A stretch of DNA of 64,000 bases from Serratia proteamaculans. Its GTDB lineage: Bacteria > Pseudomonadota > Gammaproteobacteria > Enterobacterales > Enterobacteriaceae. The notes under the pieces were generated by a model. That model was given only the letters and a program-made list of their open reading frames with translations. It searched no databases and was not told the DNA's origin. The DNA lies in the NCBI RefSeq assembly GCF_013337185.1, contig NZ_SWDE01000003.1, positions 496,001-560,000 on the forward strand, read 5' to 3'. Both the position numbers and the translations under genes were made by a program. The stretch's first letter is position 1. Each line of letters begins with the position of its first letter. Positions 1-9,874 of this stretch are shown here, in pieces.

Positions 1-693
1 CTGCGCTTCCCGGTGCAATATGTTAACCGTCCAAATCTGGATTTCCGTGGCTATGCCGGCACCTTGTCGGCCGGTGTGGTACGCGTGGGCCAGCGTGTGA
101 AGGTGTTGCCTTCCGGCGTGGAATCCACCGTTGCACGTATTGTCACCTTTGATGGTGACTTGCAGGAAGCGGTACCGGGTGAGGCCATCACGCTGGTGCT
201 GAAGGATGAGGTGGACATCAGCCGCGGCGATTTGCTGGTCGATGCCGGGGAAACCCTGCAGGCGGCGCAAAGCGCACTGGTTGACGTGGTGTGGATGGCC
301 GAGAAGCCGCTGTTACCGGGGCAGAGCTACGACATCAAGGTCGCTGGCAAAAAGACTCGCGCACGGGTGGAAGGCATTCGCCACCAGGTTGAAATCAACT
401 CGCTGGCCCAGCATCAGGCCGACACCTTGCCGCTGAACGGCATTGGCCTGGTGGAACTGACCTTCGACGAACCGTTGGTGTTGGACAGCTATCAGCGTAA
501 TCATGACACCGGCGGATTGATCTTTATCGATCGCCTGAGTAACGTCACGGTTGGCGCCGGGCTGATCCGCGAAACCTTGCAGGATGCTCAGGCGGCTGCT
601 GGAGACTTCAGCGCATTCGAGCTGGAACTCAATGCCCTGGTGCGTAAACACTTCCCGCATTGGGGCGCACGCGACCTGATCGGGGGCAAGTAA
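1..693 (+). CDS. cysN: sulfate adenylyltransferase large subunit, 3' part
   Basis: The reading frame is open from base 1 and ends with TAA at 691-693, so only about the last 230 residues of a protein of about 475 are present. They match the C-terminal part of CysN: the end of the GTPase core and the two beta-barrel domains of the elongation-factor type. CysN is the GTP-driven regulatory subunit of ATP sulfurylase (with CysD), which makes adenosine 5'-phosphosulfate for cysteine synthesis. cysC follows after one base, as in the cysDNC operon. The upstream half and cysD lie outside the window. Confidence 0.95.
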   Translation: MRFPVQYVNRPNLDFRGYAGTLSAGVVRVGQRVKVLPSGVESTVARIVTFDGDLQEAVPGEAITLVLKDEVDISRGDLLVDAGETLQAAQSALVDVVWMAEKPLLPGQSYDIKVAGKKTRARVEGIRHQVEINSLAQHQADTLPLNGIGLVELTFDEPLVLDSYQRNHDTGGLIFIDRLSNVTVGAGLIRETLQDAQAAAGDFSAFELELNALVRKHFPHWGARDLIGGK

Positions 694-694
694 C

Positions 695-1324
695 GTGACC
701 GACGTAGAGCAACGATCAACCGGGCCGGATGATGACAACGTGGTCTGGCATCCGCATGCGGTAGCGCGTGCGGATCGCGAAGTCCGTAACGGCCATAAAG
801 GCGTGGTGCTGTGGTTTACCGGGCTGTCCGGCTCGGGTAAATCCACCGTTGCCGGTGCGCTGGAACAGGCGCTGCACGCTCTTGGCGTCAGCACCTATTT
901 GCTGGATGGTGATAACGTGCGTCACGGTCTGTGTCGCGATCTGGGATTCTCCGACGACGATCGGCGCGAGAATATTCGCCGTGTGGGGGAAGTGTCCAAA
1001 CTGATGGTGGATGCCGGGCTGGTGGTGCTCACCGCGTTTATTTCACCGCACCGCACAGAACGGCAGATGGTGCGCGAACTGCTCGATGAAGATCGCTTTA
1101 TTGAGGTGTTCGTCGACACGCCGCTGGCGATTTGTGAGCAGCGCGATCCGAAGGGATTGTACAAAAAAGCCCGGGCCGGAGAGCTGCGTAATTTCACCGG
1201 AATCGACTCGGTTTACGAGGCGCCGCAACGGCCGGATATTCACCTTGATGGCCAACAATTGGTAACAAATTTGATTGCGCAATTGTTAGACGTGCTGCGT
1301 GGTCGGGCTATTATCAAACCCTGA
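695..1324 (+). CDS. cysC: adenylylsulfate kinase
   Basis: 209 residues from a GTG start one base after cysN, implying translational coupling. CysC phosphorylates adenosine 5'-phosphosulfate at the 3' position with ATP to give PAPS, the substrate of PAPS reductase. A P-loop GLSGSGKST sits at residues 43-51, followed by the family DGDN motif and the FISPHRTER segment that carries the conserved serine. Length is normal for the enterobacterial enzyme. A strong terminator follows, so this is the last gene of the sulfate-activation operon. Confidence 0.96.
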   Translation: MTDVEQRSTGPDDDNVVWHPHAVARADREVRNGHKGVVLWFTGLSGSGKSTVAGALEQALHALGVSTYLLDGDNVRHGLCRDLGFSDDDRRENIRRVGEVSKLMVDAGLVVLTAFISPHRTERQMVRELLDEDRFIEVFVDTPLAICEQRDPKGLYKKARAGELRNFTGIDSVYEAPQRPDIHLDGQQLVTNLIAQLLDVLRGRAIIKP

Positions 1325-1330
1325 ATTCAG

Positions 1331-1366
1331 AAAAGCGTGTGGCGTTTTTGCGCCATACGCTTTTTA
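1331..1366 (+). terminator. terminator of cysNC operon
   Basis: An A-rich start (AAAAGCGT), a TGGCG/CGCCA stem with a T-rich loop, and a closing ACGC followed by TTTTT form a rho-independent hairpin directly after the cysC stop. The A/T flanks could let it work in both directions. Confidence 0.8.
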
Positions 1367-1409
1367 CGCTAAGCCCGCCGGAGAGCGTGCCGAATAACCA
1401 GGGAACACT

Positions 1410-1727
1410 ATGCAAAATGTCTCGCCTATCTTGATTGACTCAAACCAGGAGAAAGAGGAGCCCTCTTATTCTTTCCTGGGCGGCGTCTGCGGCTTTGTTT
1501 TCTACTGGCTGGCGTTCGCGGTGCCCTTTGTGGTCTACGGTTCCAACACACTCTTCTTCCTGCTCTACACCTGGCCGTTCTTCCTGGCCCTGATGCCGGT
1601 ATCGGTACTGATTGGCATCACGCTCAGCATGCTGTTGCGCGGCCGTCTGATCCTGACGCTGCTGCTGACCGGCGCTATCGTGCTGTGTCTGTTCTGGCTG
1701 GTATTCAGTTTTCTGACCGGCTGGTGA
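1410..1727 (+). CDS. ygbE: YgbE-family inner membrane protein (DUF3561)
   Basis: 105 residues. After a polar N-terminus of about 25 residues there are three hydrophobic stretches (about 27-45, 48-68 and 78-103), so it should be a small inner-membrane protein. E. coli has ygbE of almost the same size between cysC and ftsB, and position and sequence character agree. No function is established for the family. A start ATG at 1410 has GGGA about seven bases upstream. Confidence 0.88.
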   Translation: MQNVSPILIDSNQEKEEPSYSFLGGVCGFVFYWLAFAVPFVVYGSNTLFFLLYTWPFFLALMPVSVLIGITLSMLLRGRLILTLLLTGAIVLCLFWLVFSFLTGW

Positions 1728-1733
1728 GAGAGT

Positions 1734-1753
1734 GGGCGCAGTTGCCTGCGCCC
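1734..1753. terminator. hairpin between convergent ygbE and ABC operon
   Basis: Inverted repeat GGGCGCA / TGCGCCC with a six-base loop between the 3' ends of convergent genes. There is no T-run on either side, so termination is only likely, not clear. Confidence 0.4.
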
Positions 1754-1779
1754 GAAGCATTGCAAAGCCGTGCCGAAGG

Positions 1780-2502
1780 TTACAAAACTTTGCTTAGAAA
1801 AGCCTGAGTGCGCGGGTTGGCAGGGTTGCTGAAAATCTGCTGCGGTGTGCCTTCTTCCTGAATGATCCCCTGATCGATAAACAACACCCGATCGGCCACT
1901 TCGCGGGCAAAGCCCATCTCGTGGGTGACCACCACCATGGTCATGCCTTCGTGTGCCAATGACTTCATCACCGCCAGCACTTCGCCGACCAACTCGGGAT
2001 CAAGCGCTGAAGTAGGCTCGTCGAACAGCATGATTTTCGGCTCCATGGCCAGCGCCCGGGCAATCGCCACCCGCTGTTGTTGGCCGCCGGACAGGCTGCT
2101 GGGATAGGCATCAATCTTGTCCAACAGACCCACTTTGCGCAACAGCACTTCTGCACGCAGAGTAGCGTCGGCGCGAGACAGCTTTTTCACCCCCATCGGC
2201 GCCATAATGATGTTTTCCAGCACCGTCATATGCGGGAACAGGTTAAAGCGCTGAAACACCATCCCCACGCTCTCGCGCATTTTATTGATATCGGTTTTCT
2301 GGCTGTGGATGGCAAAACCGTTCACCAGGATCTCACCACCGGAAAGCGTCTCCAGCGCGTTGATACAGCGCAAAAAGGTGCTTTTACCGGAGCCGGACGG
2401 GCCGATGACGCAGACCACTTCGTTGGCCGCGATCTCGCAGGAGATACCACGCAGTACGTGGCTTTCGCCGAATTGTTTTTGCAGGTTATGTACGCGAATC
2501 AC
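1780..2502 (-). CDS. polar amino-acid ABC transporter, ATP-binding subunit (GlnQ/ArtP-like)
   Basis: 240 residues, the usual length for the PAAT-family ATPase. Visible motifs are Walker [10 protein letters not shown] (about residues 34-42), the LSGGQQQR signature (about 137-144), Walker [15 protein letters not shown] (about 156-169) and the H-loop VVVTHEM. It would power import of a polar amino acid at the inner membrane. Its start overlaps the permease gene by 17 bases, so it is the last gene of a three-gene minus-strand operon: binding protein, permease, ATPase. Subfamily placement is sure, substrate is not. Confidence 0.9.
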   Translation of the reverse strand: MIRVHNLQKQFGESHVLRGISCEIAANEVVCVIGPSGSGKSTFLRCINALETLSGGEILVNGFAIHSQKTDINKMRESVGMVFQRFNLFPHMTVLENIIMAPMGVKKLSRADATLRAEVLLRKVGLLDKIDAYPSSLSGGQQQRVAIARALAMEPKIMLFDEPTSALDPELVGEVLAVMKSLAHEGMTMVVVTHEMGFAREVADRVLFIDQGIIQEEGTPQQIFSNPANPRTQAFLSKVL

Positions 2503-3250
2503 TTTTCCCGAACCTCTTTTCCATGTGTTGCACCATCAGCGAAAGCAGGAAGGTGAGGACCCAATAGACCAGCGAAATGGTCAGGTAGGGCTCCCAATAG
2601 GTGGCATAGGCGCCGGAAACCGTCCGGGCGGCATAGGCCAAATCGGCCAGGCCGATGGCGGAGGCCAGTGAGGAATCCTTGACGATGGCAATGGCGTTAT
2701 TGCCCAGCGGTGGCAGCATGCGACGGAAGGCCTGCGGCAGGATCACCTTGCGCATGGTTTTGCCGTAGCCCATGCCCAGCGAGCGCGAAGCTTCCATCTG
2801 GCCGCGATCGATAGACTGAATACCGGCGCGGAAAATTTCCGAGACGTAGGCACCGGCGTTAAGCGTGATTGCCACCACGCAGGACAGAAACGCGCCGTAG
2901 TCGGAGCGCAATGCACGGGCGAAATCACTGCTCATCAGACCGTTGGTGACCAACAGGCCGTCACGCGGGTTGATAAACAGCGGCACCAGCGCGAAGTGCA
3001 CCACCATAATCTGCACGAACAGCGGCGTGCCGCGGAAAGCGCTGATATAAATGCGCACCGGCCACTGTACGCCGTAATGCAGTATCGGTTTCCAGATGCC
3101 GTGTGGCGCTTGCGCCAAGCGGCCTAACCCCAGGAGCAGCCCCCAGGTGGTGCCCAGTATCACGCAGATAATGGTGCATTTGATGGTCATCCAGGCGCCT
3201 TCCATAAACAACGGGGCATATTCCTGGATAATCTCCCAACGGAAATTCAA
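2486..3250 (-). CDS. polar amino-acid ABC transporter, permease
   Basis: 254 residues with five hydrophobic segments and the EAA loop typical of the HisM/GlnP family ([20 protein letters not shown], about residues 152-171). The single permease probably works as a homodimer. An insertion of about 45 residues after TPLFVQ, holding INPRDG, makes it longer than GlnP. The stop overlaps the ATPase start. It is separated from the binding-protein gene by a GC-rich perfect hairpin, which probably lowers membrane-subunit expression relative to the binding protein. Confidence 0.9.
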   Translation of the reverse strand: MNFRWEIIQEYAPLFMEGAWMTIKCTIICVILGTTWGLLLGLGRLAQAPHGIWKPILHYGVQWPVRIYISAFRGTPLFVQIMVVHFALVPLFINPRDGLLVTNGLMSSDFARALRSDYGAFLSCVVAITLNAGAYVSEIFRAGIQSIDRGQMEASRSLGMGYGKTMRKVILPQAFRRMLPPLGNNAIAIVKDSSLASAIGLADLAYAARTVSGAYATYWEPYLTISLVYWVLTFLLSLMVQHMEKRFGKSDSRT

Positions 3251-3288
3251 TGGGTGTTCCTTCTCGGTGTTCTCACGATAGTGTTGCT

Positions 3289-3310
3289 CCGGAGCTCGGG
3301 CGAGCTCCGG
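3289..3310 (-). promoter_or_regulatory. intercistronic hairpin in ABC operon
   Basis: Perfect 10-bp palindrome CCGGAGCTCG / CGAGCTCCGG with a two-base centre, between the stop of the binding-protein gene and the permease start. No T-run follows. Such hairpins in transport operons usually protect the 3' end of the binding-protein mRNA and give it an excess over the membrane subunits. That role is inferred here. Confidence 0.6.
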
Positions 3311-3321
3311 TCACTTAAGAC

Positions 3322-4095
3322 TTATTCGGCAGGCAGTGTCGGTACGTTGCTGTCAAACCAGGTCTGGTAAATTTTGGCGTAGGTACCGTCGGCGATGATT
3401 TTCTTCAGGCCGGCGTTGATCTTACTGCGCAGTTCATCGTTGCCTTTGGCAACGGCAATGCCGAAATACTGACGTTCAAATTTGGCGTCGGACACCAGTT
3501 TGAACTCTTTTTCCGGGTGGGTTTTGATGTAGAACTTGGCCACGCCAACGTCGCCCACGGCTGCGCCGATACCGTCTTCGTACAGCTCCTGCAGCAGCAG
3601 TGGAGTATTGTCGAAACGCTTGATGGCGGTGCTGTTTTTACCCAGCACGTCGGAGACCACGATGTCGCCGGTGCTGGAGTTCACCACGCCGACCTTCAGC
3701 GCTTTCAGCGCGGCGATGGAGTTCACCGTAGAGTCTTTGGGAACCACGATGGTCTGCTCCGCCGGGAAGTAAGGGGCAGAGAAATCAACCATTTGCTTGC
3801 GTTTATCGGTGATGGTGATACCGGAAATAATGATGTCGCGATCGCCGGAGTTCAGCGTGGCAAAGATGCCTTCCCAGGGGGTATTTACCAGCTTGACCTG
3901 GAAGCCCTCGGCCTTGGCGACGGCCTTGATGATATCAATATCAAAGCCTTCCAGCTGTTTGCTGCTGTTTTCGAATTCGAAAGGACGATAGGTACCGCCG
4001 GAGCCGACGACGTAAGTAGGTTCTGCCGCCAGGGCAGAAGCCGACAGGGTGGCAGCCAGGCAGGCGCCAATCAGAACTATGCGTTTTAACATCAC
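3322..4095 (-). CDS. periplasmic amino-acid-binding protein (SBP family 3)
   Basis: 257 residues with a Sec signal peptide: basic start MMLKR, hydrophobic core and an ASALA cleavage site near residue 23. The mature part is a bacterial solute-binding family 3 fold. It includes GITITDKRKQMVDFS, with the arginine that binds the ligand carboxylate in this family, and AVGDVGVAKFYI, with an aspartate at the ligand amino-group position. This is the first gene of the transporter operon. The ligand could be glutamine, arginine or another polar amino acid; sequence alone does not settle it. Either of two adjacent ATG codons may be the start. Confidence 0.9.
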   Translation of the reverse strand: MMLKRIVLIGACLAATLSASALAAEPTYVVGSGGTYRPFEFENSSKQLEGFDIDIIKAVAKAEGFQVKLVNTPWEGIFATLNSGDRDIIISGITITDKRKQMVDFSAPYFPAEQTIVVPKDSTVNSIAALKALKVGVVNSSTGDIVVSDVLGKNSTAIKRFDNTPLLLQELYEDGIGAAVGDVGVAKFYIKTHPEKEFKLVSDAKFERQYFGIAVAKGNDELRSKINAGLKKIIADGTYAKIYQTWFDSNVPTLPAE

Positions 4096-4498
4096 TATCC
4101 CCGGTAATTAAAAGTTATTCATTGGATTTATTTATGCACTATGAGTGCATAAAAATAACTCTCAATGAATAAAAACACAACTCCTACCTGATGCTGTGAT
4201 TTACAGTGGTGTTAAATATTCACTTTTTGAATGTGACTGGCGGAAGCGTTGGCGAAATGGCGGGGCAGCCAGTTTTTCTTGCTGCATAACCGATAAAAAA
4301 CCTGAGAGAGGGAATATAGAGATGTCGAGCGGTGACTTATCGGGTGAAAGTGCTTTTTTTTGCCGCTTTCGGCGCGAATTTAGGTTATAAACTCAAGAAA
4401 TTCTCATCCTACTCTGAATTTGGCGGTGAAATGCCGTTCCCAGTGTGGAGTCCAACGAAAAGTTGTGGGATGATTAGGCGGTTTTTCAGGGGGCGGAG
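4096..4498. other. intergenic region, divergent ABC operon / ftsB
   Basis: No gene is seen in these 403 bases. They hold the divergent promoters of the transporter (minus) and of ftsB (plus). The only clear structure is the double inverted repeat near 4124-4172. ATG codons inside open only short unsupported frames. Confidence 0.5.
4131..4153. promoter_or_regulatory. operator-like palindrome upstream of ABC operon
   Basis: TTTATGCACT-ATG-AGTGCATAAA is a perfect 10-bp inverted repeat about 35 bases upstream of the transporter start. It is flanked by a second, outer pair (TTATTCATTG near 4126 and CAATGAATAA near 4163). TGCATAAA and TGAATAA resemble half-sites of ArgR boxes, so arginine control is possible. 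The fit to the 18-bp ARG consensus is poor and the assignment is tentative. Confidence 0.4.
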
Positions 4499-4819
4499 AT
4501 GGGAAAACTTACGCTGTTATTGCTGGCATTGCTCGGTTGGTTACAGTATTCACTGTGGCTGGGCAAAAATGGTGTTCACGATTACGTGCGGGTCAATGAT
4601 GACGTTGCGGTCCAGCAGGGCAGCAATGCTAAATTGAAAGCGCGTAACGATCAGCTGTTCGCCGAAATCGACGATTTGAACGGCGGTCAGGAAGCGATCG
4701 AAGAGCGTGCGCGCAATGAACTGAGCATGATTAAGCCCGGTGAGACTTTCTATCGTCTGGTTCCTGACCAATCCAGACGCAACGCGGCGTCCTCCTCGCA
4801 AAATAACCTACAAAAGTAA
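4499..4819 (+). CDS. ftsB: cell division protein FtsB
   Basis: 106 residues, bitopic: a very short cytoplasmic start, one transmembrane helix (about 4-21), then a periplasmic coiled coil with a leucine/polar heptad pattern (about 30-72), and a short tail. FtsB forms the FtsQBL complex that links the early and late divisome and activates FtsWI. E. coli has the same gene just before ispD. The ATG at 4499 follows GGGGCGGAG, a good ribosome site. ispD starts three bases after the stop. Confidence 0.95.
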   Translation: MGKLTLLLLALLGWLQYSLWLGKNGVHDYVRVNDDVAVQQGSNAKLKARNDQLFAEIDDLNGGQEAIEERARNELSMIKPGETFYRLVPDQSRRNAASSSQNNLQK

Positions 4820-4822
4820 CGC

Positions 4823-5530
4823 ATGAATCACTCCGCAGGAACCTTTCCACCGGTGATTGCCGTCCTGCCCGCTGCCGGTATCGGCAGCCGTATGCAGGCG
4901 GATTGCCCGAAGCAGTATTTAACCATCGGCCACCAAACCATTCTCGAGCACGCGATCCATGCGCTATTGCGCCATCCGCGTATTCCGCAGGTGATTGTGG
5001 CGATCGGTCCCGATGACCAGCAGTTCCACCAGTTGCCAATTGCCCGAGATCCGCGCGTGCGGGTCACCGTCGGCGGTCAGCAACGCGCCGATTCGGTGAT
5101 GGCCGGGCTGCAACTGGCCGGTGAGGCCAAATGGGTGCTGGTACATGACGCGGCAAGACCCTGCCTGCATGCCGAGGATCTGGAACGCCTGCTGGCGATT
5201 ACAGAACACAGCGAGGTGGGGGGCATTTTGGCCGCGCCGGTGCGTGATACCATGAAGCGTGCCGAACCTGGTCGTAGTGAGATCTCCCACACCGTTGAAC
5301 GTCAGGATTTGTGGCATGCGTTAACTCCGCAACTGTTCCCGCTGGCGTTGCTTAAGCTCTGCCTGCAGCGTGCGATGGATGACGGTGCGACGGTCACCGA
5401 TGAGGCCTCTGCCCTCGAGCATTGTGGCTATCATCCGCTGCTGGTCAGCGGACGCTCGGACAATATTAAAGTCACGCGCCCGGAAGATTTGGCGCTGGCG
5501 GCCTTCTATTTAACTCAGTTGGACAATTAA
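4823..5530 (+). CDS. ispD: 2-C-methyl-D-erythritol 4-phosphate cytidylyltransferase
   Basis: 235 residues. IspD joins CTP and methylerythritol phosphate to CDP-methylerythritol in the non-mevalonate isoprenoid pathway. The N-terminal nucleotide-binding motif [10 protein letters not shown] lies at about residues 14-23 followed by PKQYL, and VHDAARP (about 110-116) and the [10 protein letters not shown] segment near the C-terminus are conserved. It is in a tight operon ftsB-ispD-ispF-truD, with ten bases before ispF. Confidence 0.96.
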   Translation: MNHSAGTFPPVIAVLPAAGIGSRMQADCPKQYLTIGHQTILEHAIHALLRHPRIPQVIVAIGPDDQQFHQLPIARDPRVRVTVGGQQRADSVMAGLQLAGEAKWVLVHDAARPCLHAEDLERLLAITEHSEVGGILAAPVRDTMKRAEPGRSEISHTVERQDLWHALTPQLFPLALLKLCLQRAMDDGATVTDEASALEHCGYHPLLVSGRSDNIKVTRPEDLALAAFYLTQLDN

Positions 5531-5540
5531 GGAGCGCATC

Positions 5541-6014
5541 ATGCGTATCGGTCACGGTTTTGACGTACATAAATTTGGTGGCGAAGGGCCGCTGGTGATC
5601 GGTGGTGTTCGTATCCCTTATGAAAAAGGTTTGCTGGCTCACTCCGACGGTGACGTGGCGCTGCATGCGGCGACCGATGCTCTGTTGGGGGCGGCTGCGT
5701 TAGGGGATATCGGCAAGCTGTTCCCGGATACCGACCCGGCGTTCAAAGGGGCCGACAGCCGTGAGCTGCTGCGCGAAGCCTGGAAACGCATTCGCGCCAA
5801 AGGCTATCGTCTGGGTAACCTGGATATCACCATTATCGCCCAGGCACCTAAAATGGCGCCGCATATCCCGCAAATGCGCGTTTTCCTGGCGGAAGACCTG
5901 CAGTGCCATATGGACGACGTCAACGTTAAGGCGACCACCACCGAACAGCTCGGTTTTACCGGGCGCGGCGAGGGCATTGCCTGTGAAGCGGTCGCCTTGT
6001 TGATCAAGGAATAA
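5541..6014 (+). CDS. ispF: 2-C-methyl-D-erythritol 2,4-cyclodiphosphate synthase
   Basis: 157 residues, as expected for the trimeric enzyme. IspF cyclises CDP-methylerythritol 2-phosphate with loss of CMP. Zinc ligands are visible at Asp8, His10 (GFDVH) and His42 ([11 protein letters not shown]). The [15 protein letters not shown] segment near the C-terminus shapes the cytidine pocket. It directly follows ispD with a GGAG ribosome site and is four bases before truD. Confidence 0.97.
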   Translation: MRIGHGFDVHKFGGEGPLVIGGVRIPYEKGLLAHSDGDVALHAATDALLGAAALGDIGKLFPDTDPAFKGADSRELLREAWKRIRAKGYRLGNLDITIIAQAPKMAPHIPQMRVFLAEDLQCHMDDVNVKATTTEQLGFTGRGEGIACEAVALLIKE

Positions 6015-6018
6015 ACGC

Positions 6019-7065
6019 ATGGATATGGCTAACCTGACCTGGCTGCATGGCCAGCCGCAGAGCACCGGGGTGTTGAAAGCCAACCCGGAAGATTTCGTGG
6101 TGGTGGAAGACCTGGGCTTTGAGCCGGATGGCGAAGGCGAACATGTGCTGGTGAACATTCGCAAGAACGGCTGCAACACCCAGTTTGTCGCCGATTATTT
6201 GGCGCGCTTTGCCGGCATTCACGCCCGCTCTGTCAGTTACGCGGGTCTGAAAGATCGTCATGCGGTGACCGAGCAATGGTTTTGCCTGCATCTACCGGGC
6301 AAAGAGACACCTGATTTTACACAGTTCTCACTGGAGGGCTGCGAAGTGCTGGCCAGCGCCCGCCATCTGCGCAAAATGCGTATTGGCACGCTAAAAGGTA
6401 ATGCCTTCACGCTGGTTCTGCGTCATATCTCCGATCGTCAGGATGTGGAGCCGCGCCTGCAGGCGATTGCCGCTGGCGGCGTGCCAAATTATTTTGGTAG
6501 TCAACGCTTTGGTCGTGGTGGCAATAACCTGGTGATGGCGCGCCGTTGGGCGAATGATGAGATCCGGGTTAAAGAGCGCAGCAAGCGCAGTTTTTATCTT
6601 TCCGCCAGCCGCAGTGCGCTGTTTAACCTGATTGCCAGCCGACGTTTGGCCAATCAGCAGCAACACACCGTGCTGGAAGGCGATGCCTTGCAGCTCAGCG
6701 GTCGCGGCAGTTGGTTTGTTGCCCAGCCGGAAGAGTTGGCAGCGCTGCAACAGCGGCTGGATGCCGGCGAACTGATGATTACCGCCCCTTTGCCGGGCGA
6801 TGGCGAACCGGGTACCGCCGGTGAAGCGCTCCATTTTGAACAGCAGTGCCTGCTGGAACAACCGGAACTGATGGCGCTTTTAAAGCGTGAGCGTGTTGAT
6901 CCGGCCCGCCGTGCTCTGTTGTTACAACCCAAAAATATGCAGTGGGACTGGTGGGATGATGCCACCGTTGAACTGCGTTTTTGGCTGCCTGCCGGCAGTT
7001 TCGCCACCAGCGTGGTGCGTGAAATTATGCGGCAGGACAGTAGTGATGCGGATATTGGTGAGTAA
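6019..7065 (+). CDS. truD: tRNA pseudouridine(13) synthase
   Basis: 348 residues. TruD makes pseudouridine at position 13 of tRNA-Glu. The catalytic aspartate lies in [12 protein letters not shown] (Asp79), the [12 protein letters not shown] motif follows at about 158-169, and the C-terminal [25 protein letters not shown] is the family end signature. In E. coli this gene runs straight into surE. Here a terminator and an unrelated acyltransferase gene separate them. Confidence 0.96.
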   Translation: MDMANLTWLHGQPQSTGVLKANPEDFVVVEDLGFEPDGEGEHVLVNIRKNGCNTQFVADYLARFAGIHARSVSYAGLKDRHAVTEQWFCLHLPGKETPDFTQFSLEGCEVLASARHLRKMRIGTLKGNAFTLVLRHISDRQDVEPRLQAIAAGGVPNYFGSQRFGRGGNNLVMARRWANDEIRVKERSKRSFYLSASRSALFNLIASRRLANQQQHTVLEGDALQLSGRGSWFVAQPEELAALQQRLDAGELMITAPLPGDGEPGTAGEALHFEQQCLLEQPELMALLKRERVDPARRALLLQPKNMQWDWWDDATVELRFWLPAGSFATSVVREIMRQDSSDADIGE

Positions 7066-7068
7066 TAA

Positions 7069-7097
7069 TAAAAAAACCTGCTTTTGCAGGTTTTTTT
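7069..7097. terminator. bidirectional terminator truD / acyltransferase
   Basis: A-run, CCTGC-TTTT-GCAGG stem, then an eight-base T-run, between the convergent truD and acyltransferase genes. The symmetric A/T flanks fit termination on both strands. Confidence 0.88.
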
Positions 7098-7106
7098 TCG
7101 AATGTT

Positions 7107-8213
7107 TTAGCGCTGAGTGACAAACTTTTTTTCAGCTTTCAACTCGTTCACATTGGCCTGTACCTGACCGGAAAAGCGTTTTTTTAGCCATTCGTAACAG
7201 GGTTTCTCAAACAAGCGATGAGTAAGATGTGAAAGCACTAGTGTCAATGTGATAAAGACGGTGAGTCTTACTGCGAAAGGTAAGTTCAGTGGTGCGAGTA
7301 CAGACCCCATAACCAGAATAATGGGGGTGTGTATCAGATAAACAGAATAGCTGATATCACCAAGCCAGCCTGGGATTCGACTGCCGATAATTTTATGAAA
7401 CCATGAATTCAGTGTGGCCAGACTTAAAATCAGCAACGCAATTAGGGGGATTGGCAAGAAGCTGAGTTTTCCAATCGGCGTTTTTTGATAAACCAAGTAC
7501 ACCACGGCTGCGAAAAGAATCATGTCAATACAGCCAATAATAGATTTCTGCATGTGGTGAAGTTCTATCTGCCCCATACCTTTGACCATACGGCAAACAG
7601 CGATCCCCAACGTGACGCCAGCGATGCATCTGACAAAGCCTGAGGTGACGATACCATACATCATTTCATGAGCGACCATCAGCGAGCCAAAGGATGTATA
7701 TAAAAGGGTGTAGCACATTAAAGCTATAAATAACAGCTGGTTGGTTTTAACTCGACGGATACACCAGGGAACCAAAAAGACAGAAACCCAAAACTCGGCA
7801 GATATTGACCAACTAGGGTCATTCCAACTCCAGTTGCTGACAAAACCCATATTTTGCAGAAGGAATATATTGGCGATGCCAGAGAAAAACGGTTCGTCAA
7901 AGGGAAATGCGCGTTGCGTCAACAGGTAAATGACACCCACGACGACCATAGTGACAATGTGCAATGGGTACATACGCGCGAAGCGATAAAAGATAAATTT
8001 CCTATCGCTCATCAAGCCTGAGGATAGGGCTTGGCCGTAAACATGAGCCAGCACAAAACCTGAGAGAATAAAAAAGAAATCAACGGAAATATATGCATTT
8101 TGGAATGGGTAGTCATGCCAGCCATATTGGCTGCCAAAAAAATGGCTCAGCGCTACGGTCAATGCAAATATACCGCGTAAACCATCCAAATACTTTAGTC
8201 TTGTTGTTGGCAT
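7107..8213 (-). CDS. acyltransferase family 3 membrane protein (OafA/WecH-like)
   Basis: 368 residues with about ten hydrophobic segments. The N-terminus has the acyltransferase-3 pattern: YLDGLRGIFALTVALSHF (catalytic-type His near residue 23), then SVDFFFILSGFVLAHVY, and later FRFARMYPLHIV-type arginines (FYRFARMYPLH). The family O-acetylates or acylates surface sugars such as O-antigen or exopolysaccharide. The gene is visibly richer in A/T than its neighbours, stands alone on the minus strand and interrupts the usual truD-surE junction, so recent acquisition is likely. The acceptor is unknown. Confidence 0.85.
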   Translation of the reverse strand: MPTTRLKYLDGLRGIFALTVALSHFFGSQYGWHDYPFQNAYISVDFFFILSGFVLAHVYGQALSSGLMSDRKFIFYRFARMYPLHIVTMVVVGVIYLLTQRAFPFDEPFFSGIANIFLLQNMGFVSNWSWNDPSWSISAEFWVSVFLVPWCIRRVKTNQLLFIALMCYTLLYTSFGSLMVAHEMMYGIVTSGFVRCIAGVTLGIAVCRMVKGMGQIELHHMQKSIIGCIDMILFAAVVYLVYQKTPIGKLSFLPIPLIALLILSLATLNSWFHKIIGSRIPGWLGDISYSVYLIHTPIILVMGSVLAPLNLPFAVRLTVFITLTLVLSHLTHRLFEKPCYEWLKKRFSGQVQANVNELKAEKKFVTQR

Positions 8214-8492
8214 TGAGGGGATAAACCTTGCAATCAGTGAATCGTGATCTTACTAAAGCGCTACCGTATTGTCAGTTTTCCGTAAGGATTGTGTGATGAT
8301 CTTCAGGTCTTATCTGCTGCATCGGGTCTGGGGTGTAAGCTGTCTTTTCCCCTGTTGACTGGACATGCCGGGGGCAGTGAACATAATATCTGCTGGTTAA
8401 GTCCCTCCTTTTGGGCGTTGATTCCGAGTATTTAAATGCCGGGCCGCGTTAAAGGCGTTCTGGTTGAGAGATAAAAAAGAAGACAACCTCTT

Positions 8493-9254
8493 ATGCGGAT
8501 ATTGCTGAGTAATGACGACGGCGTGACCGCCCCGGGCATCCAGGTGCTGGCGGCGGCATTGAGAGAGTTCGCCGAAGTGCAAGTTGTAGCGCCCGATCGT
8601 AACCGCAGCGGTTCTTCCAATGCGCTGACGCTGGAATCCCCATTGCGCACCCTGACGATGCCCAATGGAGATATCGCCGTACAGCAGGGAACGCCGACCG
8701 ACTGCGTGTATTTGGGAGTGAATGCCCTGATGCAGCCTGCGCCGGATATTGTGGTTTCCGGTATTAACGCGGGTCCCAATCTGGGCGATGACGTTATATA
8801 TTCCGGCACCGTAGCGGCCGCCATGGAAGGACGCCATTTGGGATTACCCGCACTGGCCGTGTCACTGAACGGTCATCAGCATTATGCGACCGCCGCGGCA
8901 ATTACCTGTCGGGTGCTGCGTGCGTTACAGCGTGAGCCGTTGCGTACCGGTAAAATTCTGAATATCAACGTGCCGGATTTACCGCTGGACCAAATCAAGG
9001 GTATTCGTGTGACCCGCTGCGGCAGTCGCCATCCGGCTGACAAAGTGTTCTGCCAACAAGATCCACGCGGGCAAAATCTCTATTGGATCGGGCCGCCTGG
9101 TGATAAGTTTGATGCCGGGCCGGACACGGATTTCGCTGCGGTAGAACAGGGTTATGTGGCCATCACGCCACTGCAGGTGGATTTAACCGCCTATGCGGCT
9201 CAGGACGTGGTAAAAACGTGGTTAACCAAAGCAGGGGTCGGCGGGGAATGGTGA
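8493..9254 (+). CDS. surE: 5'/3'-nucleotidase and exopolyphosphatase SurE
   Basis: 253 residues. SurE is a metal-dependent phosphatase of nucleoside monophosphates, linked to stationary-phase survival. The N-terminal [15 protein letters not shown] carries the metal ligands Asp8 and Asp9; [11 protein letters not shown] (serine ligand) and [22 protein letters not shown] (asparagine ligand) follow. The last bases overlap the start of pcm (ATG at 9248), which indicates coupling. The 279 bases upstream hold no gene and presumably the promoter. Confidence 0.96.
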   Translation: MRILLSNDDGVTAPGIQVLAAALREFAEVQVVAPDRNRSGSSNALTLESPLRTLTMPNGDIAVQQGTPTDCVYLGVNALMQPAPDIVVSGINAGPNLGDDVIYSGTVAAAMEGRHLGLPALAVSLNGHQHYATAAAITCRVLRALQREPLRTGKILNINVPDLPLDQIKGIRVTRCGSRHPADKVFCQQDPRGQNLYWIGPPGDKFDAGPDTDFAAVEQGYVAITPLQVDLTAYAAQDVVKTWLTKAGVGGEW

Positions 9255-9874
9255 ACAAGCGTATGCAAACATTGCTGACGCAGCTGCGTCAACAGGGGAT
9301 CCGGGACGAACGGTTGCTGCAGGCGATCGAAGCGGTGCCGCGTGAACGCTTTGTTGATGAAGCACTTGAACACAAGGCTTATGAGAATACTGCGTTACCC
9401 ATTGGCTCCGGCCAAACCATCTCTCAACCTTATATGGTTGCACGCATGACCGAACTGCTGAACCTGACGCCAACCTCCAGGGTATTGGAGATCGGCACCG
9501 GTTCCGGCTATCAAACCGCTATCCTGGCGCATCTGGTACAGCATGTTTGCTCTGTTGAGCGCATCAAGGGGTTGCAATGGCAGGCCAAACGCCGGCTGAA
9601 GCAACTCGATCTGCACAATGTTTCCACCCGTCACGGCGATGGCTGGCAGGGTTGGGCATCGCGCGGGCCGTTTGATGCCATCATCGTCACGGCAGCTCCG
9701 CCGGAGATCCCGCCGGCGCTAATGGAGCAGTTGGACGATGGCGGCATTCTGGTGTTGCCGGTCGGCGAGCAGGCCCAAACGCTGAAGTATATTCGGCGTC
9801 AGGGCAGTGAATTTGTTATCGATACCGTCGAAGCGGTGCGTTTTGTTCCGCTGGTGAAGGGGGAACTGGCCTAG
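9248..9874 (+). CDS. pcm: protein-L-isoaspartate O-methyltransferase
   Basis: 208 residues from the ATG at 9248, which overlaps the surE stop and matches the E. coli length; an upstream in-frame GTG at 9218 is not needed. Pcm methylates L-isoaspartyl residues in aged proteins with S-adenosylmethionine. [13 protein letters not shown] (about 53-65) and the SAM motif [13 protein letters not shown] (about 79-91) are present, and the C-terminus ends [12 protein letters not shown] as in the family. It forms a repair/survival operon with surE. Confidence 0.96.
   Translation: MVNKRMQTLLTQLRQQGIRDERLLQAIEAVPRERFVDEALEHKAYENTALPIGSGQTISQPYMVARMTELLNLTPTSRVLEIGTGSGYQTAILAHLVQHVCSVERIKGLQWQAKRRLKQLDLHNVSTRHGDGWQGWASRGPFDAIIVTAAPPEIPPALMEQLDDGGILVLPVGEQAQTLKYIRRQGSEFVIDTVEAVRFVPLVKGELA

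Noticed and set aside
4332-4637. 101-residue open frame overlapping the ftsB start
   Set aside because: Out of frame with ftsB, Arg/Trp/Phe-rich, no ribosome site; noncoding leader is more likely.
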